64,000 nt of DNA from Parabacteroides goldsteinii (GTDB lineage: Bacteria; Bacteroidota; Bacteroidia; Bacteroidales; Tannerellaceae): positions 152,487 through 216,486 of the forward strand of contig NZ_JADNBB010000006.1 in assembly GCF_015550595.1 (NCBI RefSeq), read 5' to 3'. The notes under the pieces were generated by a model. That model saw only the letters and a list, made by a program, of their open reading frames with translations. It searched no databases and had not been told where the DNA came from. Shown in pieces: positions 1 to 9,246 of the stretch; the stretch's first letter is position 1, and each line of letters starts with the position of its first letter. The position numbers and the translations under genes are program-made.

Positions 1-809
1 TTATACAGAGAATATTTACCTTTCAATAACAAAGCAGCTTCATAACTCTTCTTAAAATATTCCCTGGCTTTTTCCTTAGGGACACCACAAACACGAATGC
101 TATTGTCGTTATTGTCCCTTTTATCGACCTCATTGTACTTTGCAATAGAACCGGCAAACAACATCGCTCTCGATTTAAAACCGGCAGCTACATATTTATT
201 TGCCCGACCTTTCTGATTGCTTTCAGGTAATAGCCGATAGGCCTCGTCAAAGTCTTTTTCCATTTGATCATAAACAGCCTCTTCCGAAGAACGCTGAATC
301 TTCATATCCTCAACCGATTCGCTCGGATAGTTAAGCACCTTATTTACAATGGGGACACCACCATAACGTTTTGCCAGCGCATGATAGGTAAGAGCCCGCA
401 TGAAGTAAGCTTCTCCAGTCCAGGTATCTACCTGATCCTGCGAGAAGTTTGCCGCATATTGAGGCAGTGTTTCCATGAAATAATTTATTTCACGGATCAG
501 TTTGTATGCATCGTTCCATATCTGGTTCGACTCGGTAGCCGCTCCACCAATATCACGGTTTAACGCCTCACCTGTCATACCGAAAGTTGACTGAAAAGCA
601 TAGGAGTTATTAAATCCACGTGTATGTGAATAGCGGAAATCTTCAATAAATGAATTACTATACAATCTTGACAAATAACTCTTCACCCCATTCTCCGAAG
701 CAAAAACATCGTCATTCTGAACTATATTCAAGGGGGGGATATCCAGATCCATACATGAAGGCATTCCACAAGCCAACGCCAGTAATAATATATATTTTGA
801 TACTTTCAT
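1..809 (-). CDS. SusD/RagB-family outer-membrane glycan-binding lipoprotein (partial, C-terminus off-window)
   Basis: This is the N-terminal 269 or so codons of a SusD-like protein, read from the ATG at 809 to the left edge with no stop. The start MKVSKYILLLALACGMPSC is a lipoprotein signal peptide with the acylated Cys in 'MPSC'. The downstream text has the SusD N-terminal helical pattern, including 'TGEAYFMRALTYHALAKRYGGVPIV', whose 'FMRAL.Y..L...YG.VPIV' signature is very typical of the family. SusD proteins sit on the cell surface as lids over their SusC partner and bind glycan. The gene starts 15 bp after the SusC stop, so the two are co-transcribed. The substrate cannot be read from this fragment. 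The family call is secure. Confidence 0.93.
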   Translation of the reverse strand, partial: MKVSKYILLLALACGMPSCMDLDIPPLNIVQNDDVFASENGVKSYLSRLYSNSFIEDFRYSHTRGFNNSYAFQSTFGMTGEALNRDIGGAATESNQIWNDAYKLIREINYFMETLPQYAANFSQDQVDTWTGEAYFMRALTYHALAKRYGGVPIVNKVLNYPSESVEDMKIQRSSEEAVYDQMEKDFDEAYRLLPESNQKGRANKYVAAGFKSRAMLFAGSIAKYNEVDKRDNNDNSIRVCGVPKEKAREYFKKSYEAALLLKGKYSLY

Positions 810-823
810 AACTTTAGAACAGA

Positions 824-3800
824 TTAAAATTTAACATTTGCACCGACAGAAAACGTTCTGTTCAGAGGATACATATTGCCATAACTATCTTCCGGATGTT
901 CCGGGTCAATCTCCACACCTTTTATAGTGAACAGATTATAGGCATTCACATACAGGCGAAGATTTTTGATACCAACTTTAGATACCCATCTTTGTGGCAT
1001 TGTATAACCAATTTCCGCACTCTTTAAACGGAGGTAGCTTGCATTGTGGAAGTTGAAACGGGAGTTCTCGTCTGCAATCGACCCGGTATAACCGTATTTA
1101 CCGGATACCCAGGAAGTAGATGGATCATACGGATTTGCGGTAGGATCCACCGGATGCCATCTGTCCATAAAATAGTCAAGTGCATTAGAAAGGTCGTTAC
1201 CCCACATCGGTTCGCGCAATTGTTCGATATATCTTACATAACTCATACCGGCTCCCTGAAACAGCAGGTTAAGGTCGAAACCTTTATAATCAGCACCAAC
1301 ATTCAAACTGAAGTTGATCATCGGGCGACCGCTGTAACCGATCGGATGTACGTCGTGGTCAGTGATCTGTCCGTCACCATCCCAATCCAGATAAATATAA
1401 TCACCGGGCAGTACATTCTTATCTGCATAAATCGAACTGTTCAGGATTTGATCGTATGAACCGTAACGTCCGCCATCGCCTCTACCCCATTTGATATCAT
1501 TATAACGGTCGTTCCCATTGTTTCTCCAGTTCTCATACGAGTTTCCGGCACGGCCACGTTCCTGATAAGTGGTTTTTGTACGAGTGAAAGAGAAAATACC
1601 TTTCAGGTTGTAACCCACTTCACCGACTCTGTTTCTATGGCTAAGTTCCACTTCCACCCCTTGAGTAAAGTCTCCATTCAGGTTTTCCTGAGGCAGATCA
1701 GCACCAACAACACCGGGAAGACTCAAGTTTCTTGTCGCCAGCAAACCTGTTCTGTCACGGGTAAAGTAGTCAGCAGAAATACCTAACAAGCCATTCCATG
1801 CTTCCAAATCAATACCCAAGTTCAATGTTTTGGATATATACCAGGTGATATACGGATTGGTAATACCTTTATTTTGAGCACCGGAAACAAAAGTTCCGTC
1901 AAATACAGTACCACTCGATCCCTGGCCGTCAAAACCATTACCCGGATACAGATAGCCGTTTACGAACTGATAGTTAGAAGCACGGTCGTCTCCCATCTTA
2001 CCATAGGAAGCACGCAGTTTTGCATTGCTAACGAACGATAGTTTGGATTCTTTCCAGAAACTCTCTTCAGAGATACGCCATCCTACAGAGGCAGAAGGGA
2101 AGAATCCCCATTGTCCGCCTGTTCCGAATTTAGAAGAGCCATCATAGCGGAAGCTGAACTCTGCCAGGTATTTAGACATATAATCGTATCCGAACTTACC
2201 TACCAAACCCAGGTTCGCTTCTTTATATAAATCGCGCCTTGCCGGATCATCAACATCATAACCGGTACTCATGTTCGCCTCCTGATTTTCACTGTTACCC
2301 GCAAACAGTTGGTCTAAAGCAAGGGACAGTTCCCTTTGTGCAAAGAAATTATCGCCATTTCTCTTACTTCCTTCCAATAGAATCAAACCGCTGACATTAT
2401 GCTTTTCATCGAAAATACGATTATAGTTTAACGCAACCTGATAAAGTAACGCCTCTTTGGTGTAATGTTCACGACGGAACTTACTTGTTCCAACACGTGG
2501 ATTAACCATATAAGTATCAGAAGCTTCATCATAAGTGTACTGATTGTAGCTCTTTTCATAAAGGCTATTGTCTGCTATCTGATAGTCATAGCTGAACATT
2601 ACTTTCGCTTTCAGTCCGTCGATATAAGGAACATCATAGGTTGCATCAGCCGAAGTCTGGAACCATTTATTATTGTACTTCTTATAACCGACCTGGTTTG
2701 CATCCATCATGGCTACAGGATTGTCACCTTCAATCCATCCGTTCATCAGATATTCCGGATTATTGTTAGCATAGATCGGTTGTGTAGCCGGAGCACGCTG
2801 GAAAGCACGGATAATCCAGTCGGAATTCTGATATGGCTGATTCTTCTCATCCATAATACCGCTCATATTCAAAGAGACAGTCAGTCGGTCAGTCAGTTTA
2901 CTAGTAATATTGGAGCGGACATTGAAGCGGTCGTAATCCAAACTTTTACTTTTCAGGAATGATTCCTGATACAAATAACCTGTACTGATATAGAAGTTGA
3001 TCTTTTCATTACCACCTGTAGCGTTCAGTGTATGTTGGGTTTGAGGTGCCAGCGTACGCATACAGGCATCCCACCAATCTGTTCCCTGCATGTCACCATT
3101 ACGATACGCATCAATTTGTTCCTGCGTATATGGACGGACACCACCTTCCAGATTATGCATAGCCTTTTCATTCTTCAATACCATCCAGTCGGCAGCACTG
3201 GCACTTTTTGGCGAGCCGGTAGGATTCTGCCAACCTACATTTCCGGAATATTCCAATTCCAAGGATCCTTCTTTACCTTTCTTTGTGGTAATCAACACGA
3301 CACCGTTTGCTGCACGTACGCCATAGATGGCAGCAGAGGCATCTTTCAGGACAGAGAGAGATTCAATATCATTTGCGTCCAGACGGGACATATTATCACG
3401 AGGCACGCCATCAATAATGATTAACGGGTTACCCATACCACGGATATCAAATGTATTATTGAAAGAACCCGGTTCGGAAGATTTCTGAACAACACGTACG
3501 CCCGGAACCTTACCAGTCAGCATATTCTGCGCGTTTTCATTCTTTGTCGTAATGATATCATCACTTTTAATGGCAGAAACAGCACCGGTCAGTGTTACTT
3601 TCTTCTGAGTACCATATCCCACAACTACCACTTCATCCAAAGCCTGGGTGTCTTCGGTCAATGTGACATTGATCATTGACTGATTTCCCACAGGCAACTC
3701 TTTTGTCAGATAGCCTATGTAAGAAATCAATAGAGTCGTACCAGTCGTCACTTCCAATGAATAGTTACCCTCGATATCGGTAACAGTCCCATTAGTCGTA

Positions 3801-4228
3801 CCCTTCACCATCACATTCGCCCCAATAATCGGCTCACCTGACTGATCCGTAACCATACCAGATACTTTTTTACCCTGTTGTACGACAGGAAGCATCGCAT
3901 TCTTTGTCAATACGATATAGTCATTTTCAAAAGTGTATCTGACATTTGAACCGTCAAATACTTCTTTCAGGTACTGCGAAACGGCTTTTTTACCGGTTTT
4001 CACAGAAATGGCCTCATTTATATTGACCTCATTTTTACTGTACACAAACAGATAATCCGTTTGTTTTTCAATCTGATCGATCAAATTTCCGATCGTTAAA
4101 TTACTTCCATTGATATTCACTTGAGCATTTTGCGAACTCGTTTTTGCCGCAAAAGAAGAGAATACGCAAAGGAAAAGAAGGAAGGCTGAAATTCTCATAA
4201 TGCTTAGAAATTTCGGTTCTTTTTTCAT
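824..4228 (-). CDS. SusC/RagA TonB-dependent outer-membrane transporter with N-terminal STN signalling domain
   Basis: This 1134-residue protein imports oligosaccharide across the outer membrane using TonB energy. The order seen is a signal peptide (about 1-33), an STN secretin/TonB domain (about 35-110), a carboxypeptidase-regulatory-like beta-sandwich (about 121-195, 'VSGMVTDQSGEPIIGANV'), a TonB-box-like 'DEVVVVGYGTQKK' (about 199-210), a plug with 'GVPRDNMSRLDANDIESLSV' and 'AAIYGVRAANGVVLITTKKG', and a beta-barrel ending in 'LNRTFSVGANVKF'. The STN domain matters because it contacts the FecR anti-sigma protein encoded just upstream. Glycan arrival would therefore switch on the ECF sigma factor at 5440. 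The length is full for the family. Substrate is unknown; the ECF/FecR arrangement is frequent in host-glycan loci, which is only a hint. Confidence 0.95.
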   Translation of the reverse strand: MKKEPKFLSIMRISAFLLFLCVFSSFAAKTSSQNAQVNINGSNLTIGNLIDQIEKQTDYLFVYSKNEVNINEAISVKTGKKAVSQYLKEVFDGSNVRYTFENDYIVLTKNAMLPVVQQGKKVSGMVTDQSGEPIIGANVMVKGTTNGTVTDIEGNYSLEVTTGTTLLISYIGYLTKELPVGNQSMINVTLTEDTQALDEVVVVGYGTQKKVTLTGAVSAIKSDDIITTKNENAQNMLTGKVPGVRVVQKSSEPGSFNNTFDIRGMGNPLIIIDGVPRDNMSRLDANDIESLSVLKDASAAIYGVRAANGVVLITTKKGKEGSLELEYSGNVGWQNPTGSPKSASAADWMVLKNEKAMHNLEGGVRPYTQEQIDAYRNGDMQGTDWWDACMRTLAPQTQHTLNATGGNEKINFYISTGYLYQESFLKSKSLDYDRFNVRSNITSKLTDRLTVSLNMSGIMDEKNQPYQNSDWIIRAFQRAPATQPIYANNNPEYLMNGWIEGDNPVAMMDANQVGYKKYNNKWFQTSADATYDVPYIDGLKAKVMFSYDYQIADNSLYEKSYNQYTYDEASDTYMVNPRVGTSKFRREHYTKEALLYQVALNYNRIFDEKHNVSGLILLEGSKRNGDNFFAQRELSLALDQLFAGNSENQEANMSTGYDVDDPARRDLYKEANLGLVGKFGYDYMSKYLAEFSFRYDGSSKFGTGGQWGFFPSASVGWRISEESFWKESKLSFVSNAKLRASYGKMGDDRASNYQFVNGYLYPGNGFDGQGSSGTVFDGTFVSGAQNKGITNPYITWYISKTLNLGIDLEAWNGLLGISADYFTRDRTGLLATRNLSLPGVVGADLPQENLNGDFTQGVEVELSHRNRVGEVGYNLKGIFSFTRTKTTYQERGRAGNSYENWRNNGNDRYNDIKWGRGDGGRYGSYDQILNSSIYADKNVLPGDYIYLDWDGDGQITDHDVHPIGYSGRPMINFSLNVGADYKGFDLNLLFQGAGMSYVRYIEQLREPMWGNDLSNALDYFMDRWHPVDPTANPYDPSTSWVSGKYGYTGSIADENSRFNFHNASYLRLKSAEIGYTMPQRWVSKVGIKNLRLYVNAYNLFTIKGVEIDPEHPEDSYGNMYPLNRTFSVGANVKF

Positions 4229-4276
4229 AACTTTGCTTCGTTTACTTGTTAATACTTAATTTATTTAGTGTTAGCA

Positions 4277-4310
4277 GCGGTCGATGGATGTTCCCGCATC
4301 CATCGACCGC
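4277..4310. promoter_or_regulatory. Hairpin in the fecR-susC intergenic leader
   Basis: A perfect 14-bp inverted repeat (4277-4290 with 4297-4310) encloses the loop TTCCCG. It lies in the 162 bp between the FecR stop and the SusC start. On the minus-strand transcript it is not followed by a U-tract; the T5 run is on the plus-strand side. A simple intrinsic terminator for fecR is therefore less likely than a leader stem, attenuator or RNA processing site that lets susC level differ from the regulator level. Confidence 0.5.
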
Positions 4311-4390
4311 TTTTTATATAAAAAGCTCAATTCGTCATAGGCAATTACTGATTTAAAGGTTATACATATATTTGACTCTTTCTATTTGCT

Positions 4391-5425
4391 TCAACGTATT
4401 GTAATCTTATTCAACTCCTCATCCTTAACGAATGAAAAATAATAAATCTTCTGTAAAGTTTTCAGGACGCTTTCTATGCCATCCCTCTGACGGAACTTAC
4501 CACTAAACTTATAATTATTCAGATTCTTGTTCCTTATTTCTATTGTAATATCATAATAAAGCTCCAGTTTTTTTATTATCTCACCGAAAGGAATATCATC
4601 GAAAGCATAAATACCTTCTTTCCATAATAAGAAATCGGTGCTGCTGATCTTACTTTTCACTAATCTTCCGTCTTTCAGTTCCGCATAATCATTCGGACTC
4701 ATGTACATGGCAACCGCTTCATTGTCCGATTGATACAATTTGACCGAACCTTCAATCAGAGCTGTTGTAAACTCATCGTTTCCTTTATATGCAAAAACAT
4801 TAAACTTGGTTCCCAGTACTTTTATATCAAGTTTTTCCGTGGAAACGACAAACGGGACTTCTTCATTACGGAAGACCTCAAAGAAAGCTTCTCCATCCAA
4901 TTCCACCTTTCGTTCCGTACCGGAAAACCGATTGGGATAACGCAACCGGGAACGAGCATTCAGCCATACCACTGTACCATCATGCAATTTTACCTGGGCA
5001 CGTTGTCCGGGAGGAGTCGAAAACTCTTCGAAAGCAAGCTGTTCTTCGACTGCATTATCGTGCCGATTGTTCATTATTGCCCAAGTTGAAATGACAGCCA
5101 TACAGATAGCAGCCGCATATCCTACCAGATGCCTGATCAGACCAGCGAACTTCTTTTTCTCTCTTTTATGAGCTTCTTTGAATTGTATAAGTTTACCGAC
5201 AGCTTTCACCTCATCGTCTTCTACGGGTAATGAAGCCGATAAAGCACACAGGTTCTGCATAAACACGAACTCCTTATGCAATTCCTTATCTGTTTGCATC
5301 AAAGAAAATAGCTCTGCTTTTTCCTCTGCCGTTATATCCTTATTGAAATATTTAGTAATTAAACTATGCATTTTCCGACTTTTATAAGGGAGAGCGTTTA
5401 AGAATTTATTTCCCCCCAAAGCCAC
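4391..5425 (-). CDS. FecR-family anti-sigma factor
   Basis: This is an inner-membrane anti-sigma regulator that holds the ECF sigma factor until its SusC partner signals ligand. It has an N-terminal cytoplasmic helical segment, one membrane helix at about residues 100-118 ('LVGYAAAICMAVISTWAIM'), a periplasmic FecR domain (about 133-228, with 'GQRAQVKLHDGTVVWLNARS' and 'ALIEGSV') and a C-terminal DUF4974-like domain (about 275-344). The longest frame starts at 5425, but the Met at codon 19 (5371, MHSLITKYFN) matches the usual family start better and is equally plausible. It follows the sigma gene by 14 bp, which indicates one transcript. Confidence 0.93.
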   Translation of the reverse strand: MALGGNKFLNALPYKSRKMHSLITKYFNKDITAEEKAELFSLMQTDKELHKEFVFMQNLCALSASLPVEDDEVKAVGKLIQFKEAHKREKKKFAGLIRHLVGYAAAICMAVISTWAIMNNRHDNAVEEQLAFEEFSTPPGQRAQVKLHDGTVVWLNARSRLRYPNRFSGTERKVELDGEAFFEVFRNEEVPFVVSTEKLDIKVLGTKFNVFAYKGNDEFTTALIEGSVKLYQSDNEAVAMYMSPNDYAELKDGRLVKSKISSTDFLLWKEGIYAFDDIPFGEIIKKLELYYDITIEIRNKNLNNYKFSGKFRQRDGIESVLKTLQKIYYFSFVKDEELNKITIR

Positions 5426-5439
5426 CTAAGGAATAAATA

Positions 5440-6012
5440 TTATTTAACAAATATGAGAAAGAGTAATAAAGGTAGGTAGTCTTTCAGTTCAATTTTCAGT
5501 TTCTTCAAGGCGATGGTCATTTGGTTCTCAACCGTGCTGACGGAGATGTCCAGTTCTTCGGCTATTTCACGGTTTTTCTTTCCTTCAATACGGCTTTTCA
5601 AAAAGATTTCACGGCAACGTTCAGGCAATTTGTTGATTGCATCCGTCAATATCCGTTCGATATCCTCCTCAGAGGTTAAGGTATAATTCAATGATTCGAG
5701 AGAAGATAATTTCGCCTTAAATTCCTGTTGGTATTCTTTTACGACCAAACGATGCCTTAAGTAGTCTAAACATCTATTTTTCACCAAACTAAAAAGATAA
5801 GAAATCAGGCTTATACGAATATCCAACACATCCCGTTTTTCCCATAACAACAGGAATACATCCTGTACAATATTTTCTGCATCTTCGTCAAACAGAACAT
5901 ATTCCTTAGCAAAACGATACATACGAAAATAATATGTCACATAAATCTGGTCGAAATTACTTCGTATACTCGGAGCTAACGTATTTGTGTTGTTTAACGG
6001 CATCTTGTACAA
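5440..6012 (-). CDS. ECF RNA polymerase sigma factor (RpoE-like, Bacteroidetes SusC-associated type)
   Basis: A 190-residue two-domain sigma factor. Region 2 is seen near residues 25-95 ('DAENIVQDVFLLLWEKRD' in the helix that binds core polymerase and the -10 element). Region 4 is near 130-183 ('LPERCREIFLKSRIEGKKN' followed by 'EIAEELDISVSTVENQMTIA', the helix-turn-helix). It has no extra domains. Its place immediately before fecR and an STN-bearing susC identifies it as the output of that trans-envelope signal path, directing transcription of this susC/susD unit. A -7-like element 47-54 bp upstream suggests basal expression from the housekeeping sigma factor. Confidence 0.94.
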   Translation of the reverse strand: MYKMPLNNTNTLAPSIRSNFDQIYVTYYFRMYRFAKEYVLFDEDAENIVQDVFLLLWEKRDVLDIRISLISYLFSLVKNRCLDYLRHRLVVKEYQQEFKAKLSSLESLNYTLTSEEDIERILTDAINKLPERCREIFLKSRIEGKKNREIAEELDISVSTVENQMTIALKKLKIELKDYLPLLLFLIFVK

Positions 6013-6058
6013 TCTTGATTATATTATTATATCTGTCATTTGCATAAAACGAGTGCAG

Positions 6059-6066
6059 CAAAGATA
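6059..6066 (-). promoter_or_regulatory. Candidate Bacteroidetes -7 element for the sigma/anti-sigma operon
   Basis: The minus strand reads TATCTTTG, matching the Bacteroides -7 consensus TAnnTTTG. It lies 47-54 bp upstream of the sigma-factor ATG. No convincing -33 TTTG was found at the usual spacing, so confidence is limited. Confidence 0.4.
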
Positions 6067-6240
6067 TAAAAGATACTTTCATAATAAGAATGTTTATTTA
6101 AAAGATTTCATTTATTGAAATTGATGTTAATATTTTACAGATCTACATTTATGCCTTTACAACGTTCGTGATTAACACTGTTTCACGCTCTTACAAGGGA
6201 TAAAAACGCCTTTGAAAAAAAGATATAGCTTTTAAAAACA

Positions 6241-6276
6241 AAAGACAGGACTTTTGATGACAAAAGTCCTGTCTTT
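6241..6276. terminator. Strong hairpin terminator ending the mannoside operon
   Basis: A 16-bp perfect inverted repeat (6241-6256 with 6261-6276) with the 4-nt loop ATGA lies 67 bp past the GH38 stop. T-rich DNA follows on the minus strand. It separates the mannoside operon from the sigma/SusC unit. Confidence 0.75.
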
Positions 6277-6287
6277 ACATTTCAAAA
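6261..6287. repeat. Intergenic repeat copy 1 (partner at 31024-31050)
   Basis: A 27-nt stretch beginning CAAAAGTCCTGTCTT is repeated with one mismatch at 31024-31050, again just past the 3' end of a glycosidase gene. Here its first 16 nt form the right arm of the terminator hairpin. Confidence 0.75.
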
Positions 6288-6342
6288 CACCGGTCTTTTT
6301 TTAGACAGATGTCCGAAGGGGTATCCGGTTCTATTCCGGGAC

Positions 6343-9246
6343 TTACCAGGAAAGCTTTATAAACTTATTTTCCCAGGGAGCGAATGTCGCTTCGGAAGTT
6401 CCTTTCACCGGGTCTCCTACTACATCGCAAACGGTTACTGCGGTAAACTTCACCTTATCGGAAGTGACGGCAAACGTTGCCGGCTTGCCTGCTATTTCAC
6501 GCAACTGGAGCATGACTGCATTTTCGCCTTCCACAGGTTTCATATTTACCAATAGAATATTATCGGGAACGATATTGAATACGGAGGCCGGAGAAATCGC
6601 TTTGTTACCTTTCGCACCTGCCGGTAATACGCGGGTCAGGAACGGGATACGGTTCTCCCAGGCAAAACGGGTGGCATAACCTACCGAGTTGTCTTTACTT
6701 GAATTGATAAAGTAGCTCCATTGCAATTCACCCATCTGGTCGGCGTTGAAGTTGGTCACCCAATAGTTGTTCATCGGCCAGGAATACATATTGGTGGATT
6801 GGGGAACGGCACCTGCTTCATACCGTCCGGTATTGATGGCACCGAACTGCATCAGAGGTATCTCCGGACTTCCCATAACGACCTGCGACTCGTTGTTACG
6901 TGCTGTTGCAAAGTTCTGAACGGTATACCAGTCGTTCGATGATCCGGGGATCTGATCGACACCAGCTTCGATGGTACCACCGGGCACGTCGAGCATGATC
7001 TTACCCTGGTTCACTTCAAACGGGAAGGAGATATAGACCGCTTCCGGATCGGTAACCGCTTTCTTACGCAAACGGTAAACGATCTCGATCTTCTTATCGA
7101 CATTGAACACACGGAACTCCACCATCAGGTTGTTCGGTTCGCGTCCGGCAACAGTTTCTCCACGGAAACGGAAGGTATCCCAGATAGCCCCCTTCTCGTA
7201 ACGTTCGAAACGGATACGTTCGGGACGACGACGCAGGAACTGAGGTTCACGGTATTGTTCCATCGGATGACGGCTATCGATGATCTCATAGATAAACTCA
7301 CCCATCTCCCATTCGGCATTCGGGGTGGTCAGCTCTTTATTCAGCTCTTTGTCGAACAATTTACTGATGGTTCCTTTACGAGGATTGAAGTCGATGGCAT
7401 ACCAGTTGTTTTCCACATGCGCCTTTTCCAAGGAGGCAGAAGATACAATCTCCGGACGAGGCTCGTCTTTTACCTTGATATAGTATTGCGCATATCCCAA
7501 AGCAGGAACATCTTTTACGAACAAAGACCAGTAAGTTCCATCGGAACGGCTTTCTGCCGGCTGTGCCGGGATAACATTACCGGCGGCATCTGTTATTTCG
7601 AATGCTTTCTCGCGGGGTAATATCTGATGGTCGATGTAGACTTTGGCAATGCCGCTATACGTCCAGTTCAATGTATTGAAAACGGCAACAGACGGATATT
7701 CGGCTTTCGGCACGAAAGACTGCAGCAATCCCATCGTCACCTCTCCCAGCAGGCCGGAATGGCGGTAAGCTTCCCAGGCATACGATTGTTTCAGGGAACG
7801 TTGCTCCCAAGTTTCCTTGCAATAAGCATCACGTACGCTTTCGCTGTAACCGAAGGTATGTTCGTCATAAAAGAGCAAGGCTTTGTTGATATCGTCAATC
7901 TGGTTATCTACCTGAGCCGGTAGTTTCGCTCCCAGCATACCGGCAAACGAAAGGCCTGCCTGATTGGCGATGATGTCCGAATGGGTGATACGGGAAATAG
8001 CCGCTTCACGTGCTCCGGAACCAAAACCGTCGGTCCACCAGTCGGGCCATGCGCCACGGATGGTCTGTATCTTATCGGCATAGTTCGATTCTACCTCTTT
8101 GATAAACTCGCTGGCTACAGCTGTACGGAGTTTAGGCCATTCGTATTTCTCGTTCCATTTCATCAGCATCTCGCAACTCTTTGTCGAAGGGGGTGAGTTG
8201 TCCGTGAAATAACCGGAGTGCTGGGCGGCAACGATGTCGTACGGATAGTTTTTCGCTTCCATCTCTCCCAGATAATTCAGTACACGTTCCTCAAACTGTT
8301 CGAAGTTATCGGTATGGACGCCGAAGAAGTTACCCTGGTTATAATGTTCGGCACGATAAGTCAATACCTTCTTTCCCGAAGGAGACTGCCACCAGAAGAC
8401 GGTCGGGATATCGAAACAGATCAGGGCACGGTGGCCGTGTGTTCCCATATTGACATACTTCACACCGGCATCGGCAAAGAACTCGCTGAAACACCAGCCG
8501 ATACCGTTCACATCGTTTTGCATGGCGACTTCCGCCTTCAAACCGGCATCGCGGAATTGCTTCAGGGGATACAGGGAAGCGGCCAAAGTCTGTTCGTCCG
8601 GCAGTTCGTCGAAATTTAGATACATGGCAGCCAATTCGATACGTCCTTCCTTTACACGTTGTTTCAGGCGGGCGATCTGTTCAGCGGGACGGCATTTGAG
8701 GTATTCGCTGACAGCCCAGGCGATCTCGCAAGTCCAGCGGAACTTGGCGAAGTCCGGGTTATTGTCGGTTGCATCGCAATAGTCGAGCGCATAGTCGATG
8801 TAGCGGAGGTGTTCCGCCAGAATCTCGGTTTGCGAACGGGTATAGCCGATATCCGTATGGGTATGCTGTACCATATTCATCTGCCAATGACGGACAGGTT
8901 TCACATTTACCAGAGCAGACTCTTTTTCTTTTCCAACCGTTACCGTCAGAGGCAGTTGCACGGCAGACTGCACAGCCGGTATCTCAAAAAAGAACTGGTT
9001 AGTACCGTCGTTCAGTTTTTCCTTCCGCGACTGATTCCCCAACGTAAGTGTTGCAGAAACAGGCGCACCGCTATGCTTCACGGTTACCCGTACTTTCTGC
9101 ACCGGGCCTTTCACCGTTTTGTATAAGGCAGGGAACAGGTGGGTTTCGATCGCCGGAGGTGCTGTCGAAGCACTCCATACGGAGGACGACATAGCGAACA
9201 ATGCCAATCCTGCCAGAAACAAGGTTTTTAATGTTTTCATAAGCAT
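6343..9246 (-). CDS. GH38-family alpha-mannosidase, secreted
   Basis: A 967-residue glycoside hydrolase with a signal peptide (about 1-26, cleavage near 'SVWSA'), an N-terminal beta-sandwich-like region (about 45-115) and a GH38 catalytic domain. The zinc-site signature 'HTHTDIGYT' is at 128-136, and 'QNDVNGIGW' places the likely nucleophile at Asp244, by family analogy. 'GTHGHRA' and 'AWPDWWTDGFGSGARE' further support GH38. The C-terminal half carries the usual beta-rich mannosidase domains. GH38 enzymes remove alpha-mannosyl residues with retention. It is the last gene of the mannoside operon and starts directly at the MFS stop, so translation may be coupled. The linkage cleaved cannot be read from sequence. 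Confidence 0.9.
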   Translation of the reverse strand: MLMKTLKTLFLAGLALFAMSSSVWSASTAPPAIETHLFPALYKTVKGPVQKVRVTVKHSGAPVSATLTLGNQSRKEKLNDGTNQFFFEIPAVQSAVQLPLTVTVGKEKESALVNVKPVRHWQMNMVQHTHTDIGYTRSQTEILAEHLRYIDYALDYCDATDNNPDFAKFRWTCEIAWAVSEYLKCRPAEQIARLKQRVKEGRIELAAMYLNFDELPDEQTLAASLYPLKQFRDAGLKAEVAMQNDVNGIGWCFSEFFADAGVKYVNMGTHGHRALICFDIPTVFWWQSPSGKKVLTYRAEHYNQGNFFGVHTDNFEQFEERVLNYLGEMEAKNYPYDIVAAQHSGYFTDNSPPSTKSCEMLMKWNEKYEWPKLRTAVASEFIKEVESNYADKIQTIRGAWPDWWTDGFGSGAREAAISRITHSDIIANQAGLSFAGMLGAKLPAQVDNQIDDINKALLFYDEHTFGYSESVRDAYCKETWEQRSLKQSYAWEAYRHSGLLGEVTMGLLQSFVPKAEYPSVAVFNTLNWTYSGIAKVYIDHQILPREKAFEITDAAGNVIPAQPAESRSDGTYWSLFVKDVPALGYAQYYIKVKDEPRPEIVSSASLEKAHVENNWYAIDFNPRKGTISKLFDKELNKELTTPNAEWEMGEFIYEIIDSRHPMEQYREPQFLRRRPERIRFERYEKGAIWDTFRFRGETVAGREPNNLMVEFRVFNVDKKIEIVYRLRKKAVTDPEAVYISFPFEVNQGKIMLDVPGGTIEAGVDQIPGSSNDWYTVQNFATARNNESQVVMGSPEIPLMQFGAINTGRYEAGAVPQSTNMYSWPMNNYWVTNFNADQMGELQWSYFINSSKDNSVGYATRFAWENRIPFLTRVLPAGAKGNKAISPASVFNIVPDNILLVNMKPVEGENAVMLQLREIAGKPATFAVTSDKVKFTAVTVCDVVGDPVKGTSEATFAPWENKFIKLSW

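Larger units (their letters stand above)
6013..6342. other. Intergenic region between the mannoside operon and the sigma operon
   Basis: These 330 bp hold no open frame that looks like a gene. From the low end they contain the sigma-operon -7 candidate, an AT-rich stretch (about 6067-6235), the strong terminator hairpin at 6241-6276 and part of a repeated intergenic motif shared with the region near 31024. Confidence 0.7.

Noticed and set aside
264..563. Plus-strand open frames throughout the window, such as this one and those opposite the large hydrolase genes
   Set aside because: They lie antisense to well-supported genes, show no family motifs and have the low-complexity composition of shadow frames.
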